Source of the DNA: an uncultured Eubacteriales bacterium
Lineage (GTDB): Bacteria; Bacillota; Clostridia; Lachnospirales; Anaerotignaceae
Length of the DNA stretch: 14,182 nt
Direction: 5' to 3'
NCBI GenBank assembly: GCA_900548595.1
Contig: URLB01000049.1
Coordinates: 1 to 14,182, forward strand
The notes under the pieces: generated by a model
Told to the model about the DNA's origin: nothing
Seen by the model: the letters and a program-made list of their open reading frames with translations, nothing else
Databases searched by the model: none
Shown here: positions 13,895 to 14,182 of the stretch, piece by piece
Layout of the letters: every line of letters begins with the position of its first letter
Position numbering within the stretch: the first letter of the stretch is position 1
Translations under genes and position numbers: made by a program

Positions 13895-14182
13895 TTAAGC
13901 GACGCCCTGGTTGGCGCTTTCGATGGCTGCGTTCGTGCTGCGTACAGCCTCTTCGACCGCTGCGTCCACGTCACCGCCGTTGAAGACGGATTCGAGAGCC
14001 ACAACCAGGTCGGTGCGCAGCTGCGGGAGCTGGGAAAGCAGCGGACCGGCGGTGATACCGTTGACCTCGGAGTTCAGCAGCTGGTCGGCAGAAACCTTGA
14101 GCTGCGGATACTCTTCGTAGGTGGCGAGCATCGATTCGGTCTTATAAGCGCCGTTGCTGATCGGGTAGTAGCCCGTGCCGGC
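13895..14182 (-). CDS. ABC transporter extracellular solute-binding protein, C-terminal part
   Basis: The last 95 residues of a family 1 (UgpB/MalE-like) extracellular solute-binding protein are present; the gene continues past the right edge. The diagnostic piece is TGYYPISNGAY near the fragment start, the common TGYxPxxxxAY signature of carbohydrate or glycerol-phosphate binding proteins. It is followed by a helical C-terminal lobe (LPQLRTDLVVALESVFNGG and DAAVEEAVRSTNAAI) that matches the usual end of these proteins. Such proteins are lipid-anchored in Firmicutes and deliver a ligand to the permease; the ligand cannot be told from this part. An internal ATG at 14131 is not the true start, since the frame is open with family-like residues upstream. 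GC content matches the AraC fragment, not the mre region. Confidence 0.85.
   Translation of the reverse strand, partial: AGTGYYPISNGAYKTESMLATYEEYPQLKVSADQLLNSEVNGITAGPLLSQLPQLRTDLVVALESVFNGGDVDAAVEEAVRSTNAAIESANQGVA

Noticed and set aside
1..14182. CRISPR array, tRNA, rRNA, insertion sequence or prophage genes
   Set aside because: I saw no regularly spaced repeats, no cloverleaf-like sequence, no transposase or integrase motifs and no phage structural genes.

Overview
The window looks like a chromosomal segment of a low-to-mid GC anaerobic Firmicute, most likely a Clostridia member of the Lachnospiraceae type. The reasons are gene content and order: mreBCD, a long PBP2, min genes, rodA and methylglyoxal synthase in one line, plus a YqeG/aro cluster. 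Other signs are strong AGGAGG-type ribosome binding sites, two TTG starts and 1-base TAATG stop/start overlaps. This is an inference from protein families; there is no rRNA in the window to confirm it. The last ~520 bases are much richer in GC and appear to come from a different sequence background.

From right to left on the minus strand, 12371-7135 is the cell-elongation operon mreB-mreC-mreD-mrdA (actin-like filament, two membrane partners, PBP2 transpeptidase). Next comes a short spacer with a hairpin and an imperfect direct repeat, then minD-minE (6924-5801) for division-site placement. minD carries an in-frame TAG, and minC is absent from the position where clostridial clusters often have it. 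A clear intrinsic terminator lies just upstream of the rodA ribosome binding site. rodA-mgsA-DUF1294 (5716-3901) follow with 1-base overlaps and end in a 10-bp-stem terminator. The last minus-strand run, 3833-103, is a COG2509-type flavoprotein, yqeG, aroE, aroK and aroQ: three shikimate-pathway enzymes behind two genes of unclear role.

On the plus strand, 12665-13660 is an AT-rich blaI-blaR1 type repressor/sensor pair. Its promoter is recognisable and a 20-bp near-palindrome sits directly after the -10 box, the expected layout of an autorepressed BlaI/MecI-family operon. blaR1 is broken twice: by a one-base loss in a T run near 13423, and by an abrupt join at about 13660 within its HExxH motif. 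Beyond the join are the C-terminal helix-turn-helix end of an AraC-family regulator, a bidirectional terminator, and the C-terminal end of an ABC-transporter solute-binding protein on the minus strand that runs off the window. A chimeric assembly is the simplest explanation; a real recombination event is the alternative.

I found no convincing new multi-gene system. The observations most worth checking are the composition break at 13660, the stop codon in minD, the duplicated domain in PBP2, methylglyoxal synthase with two catalytic positions substituted, RodA lacking the QPD aspartate, and the repeats in the two regulatory intergenic regions.
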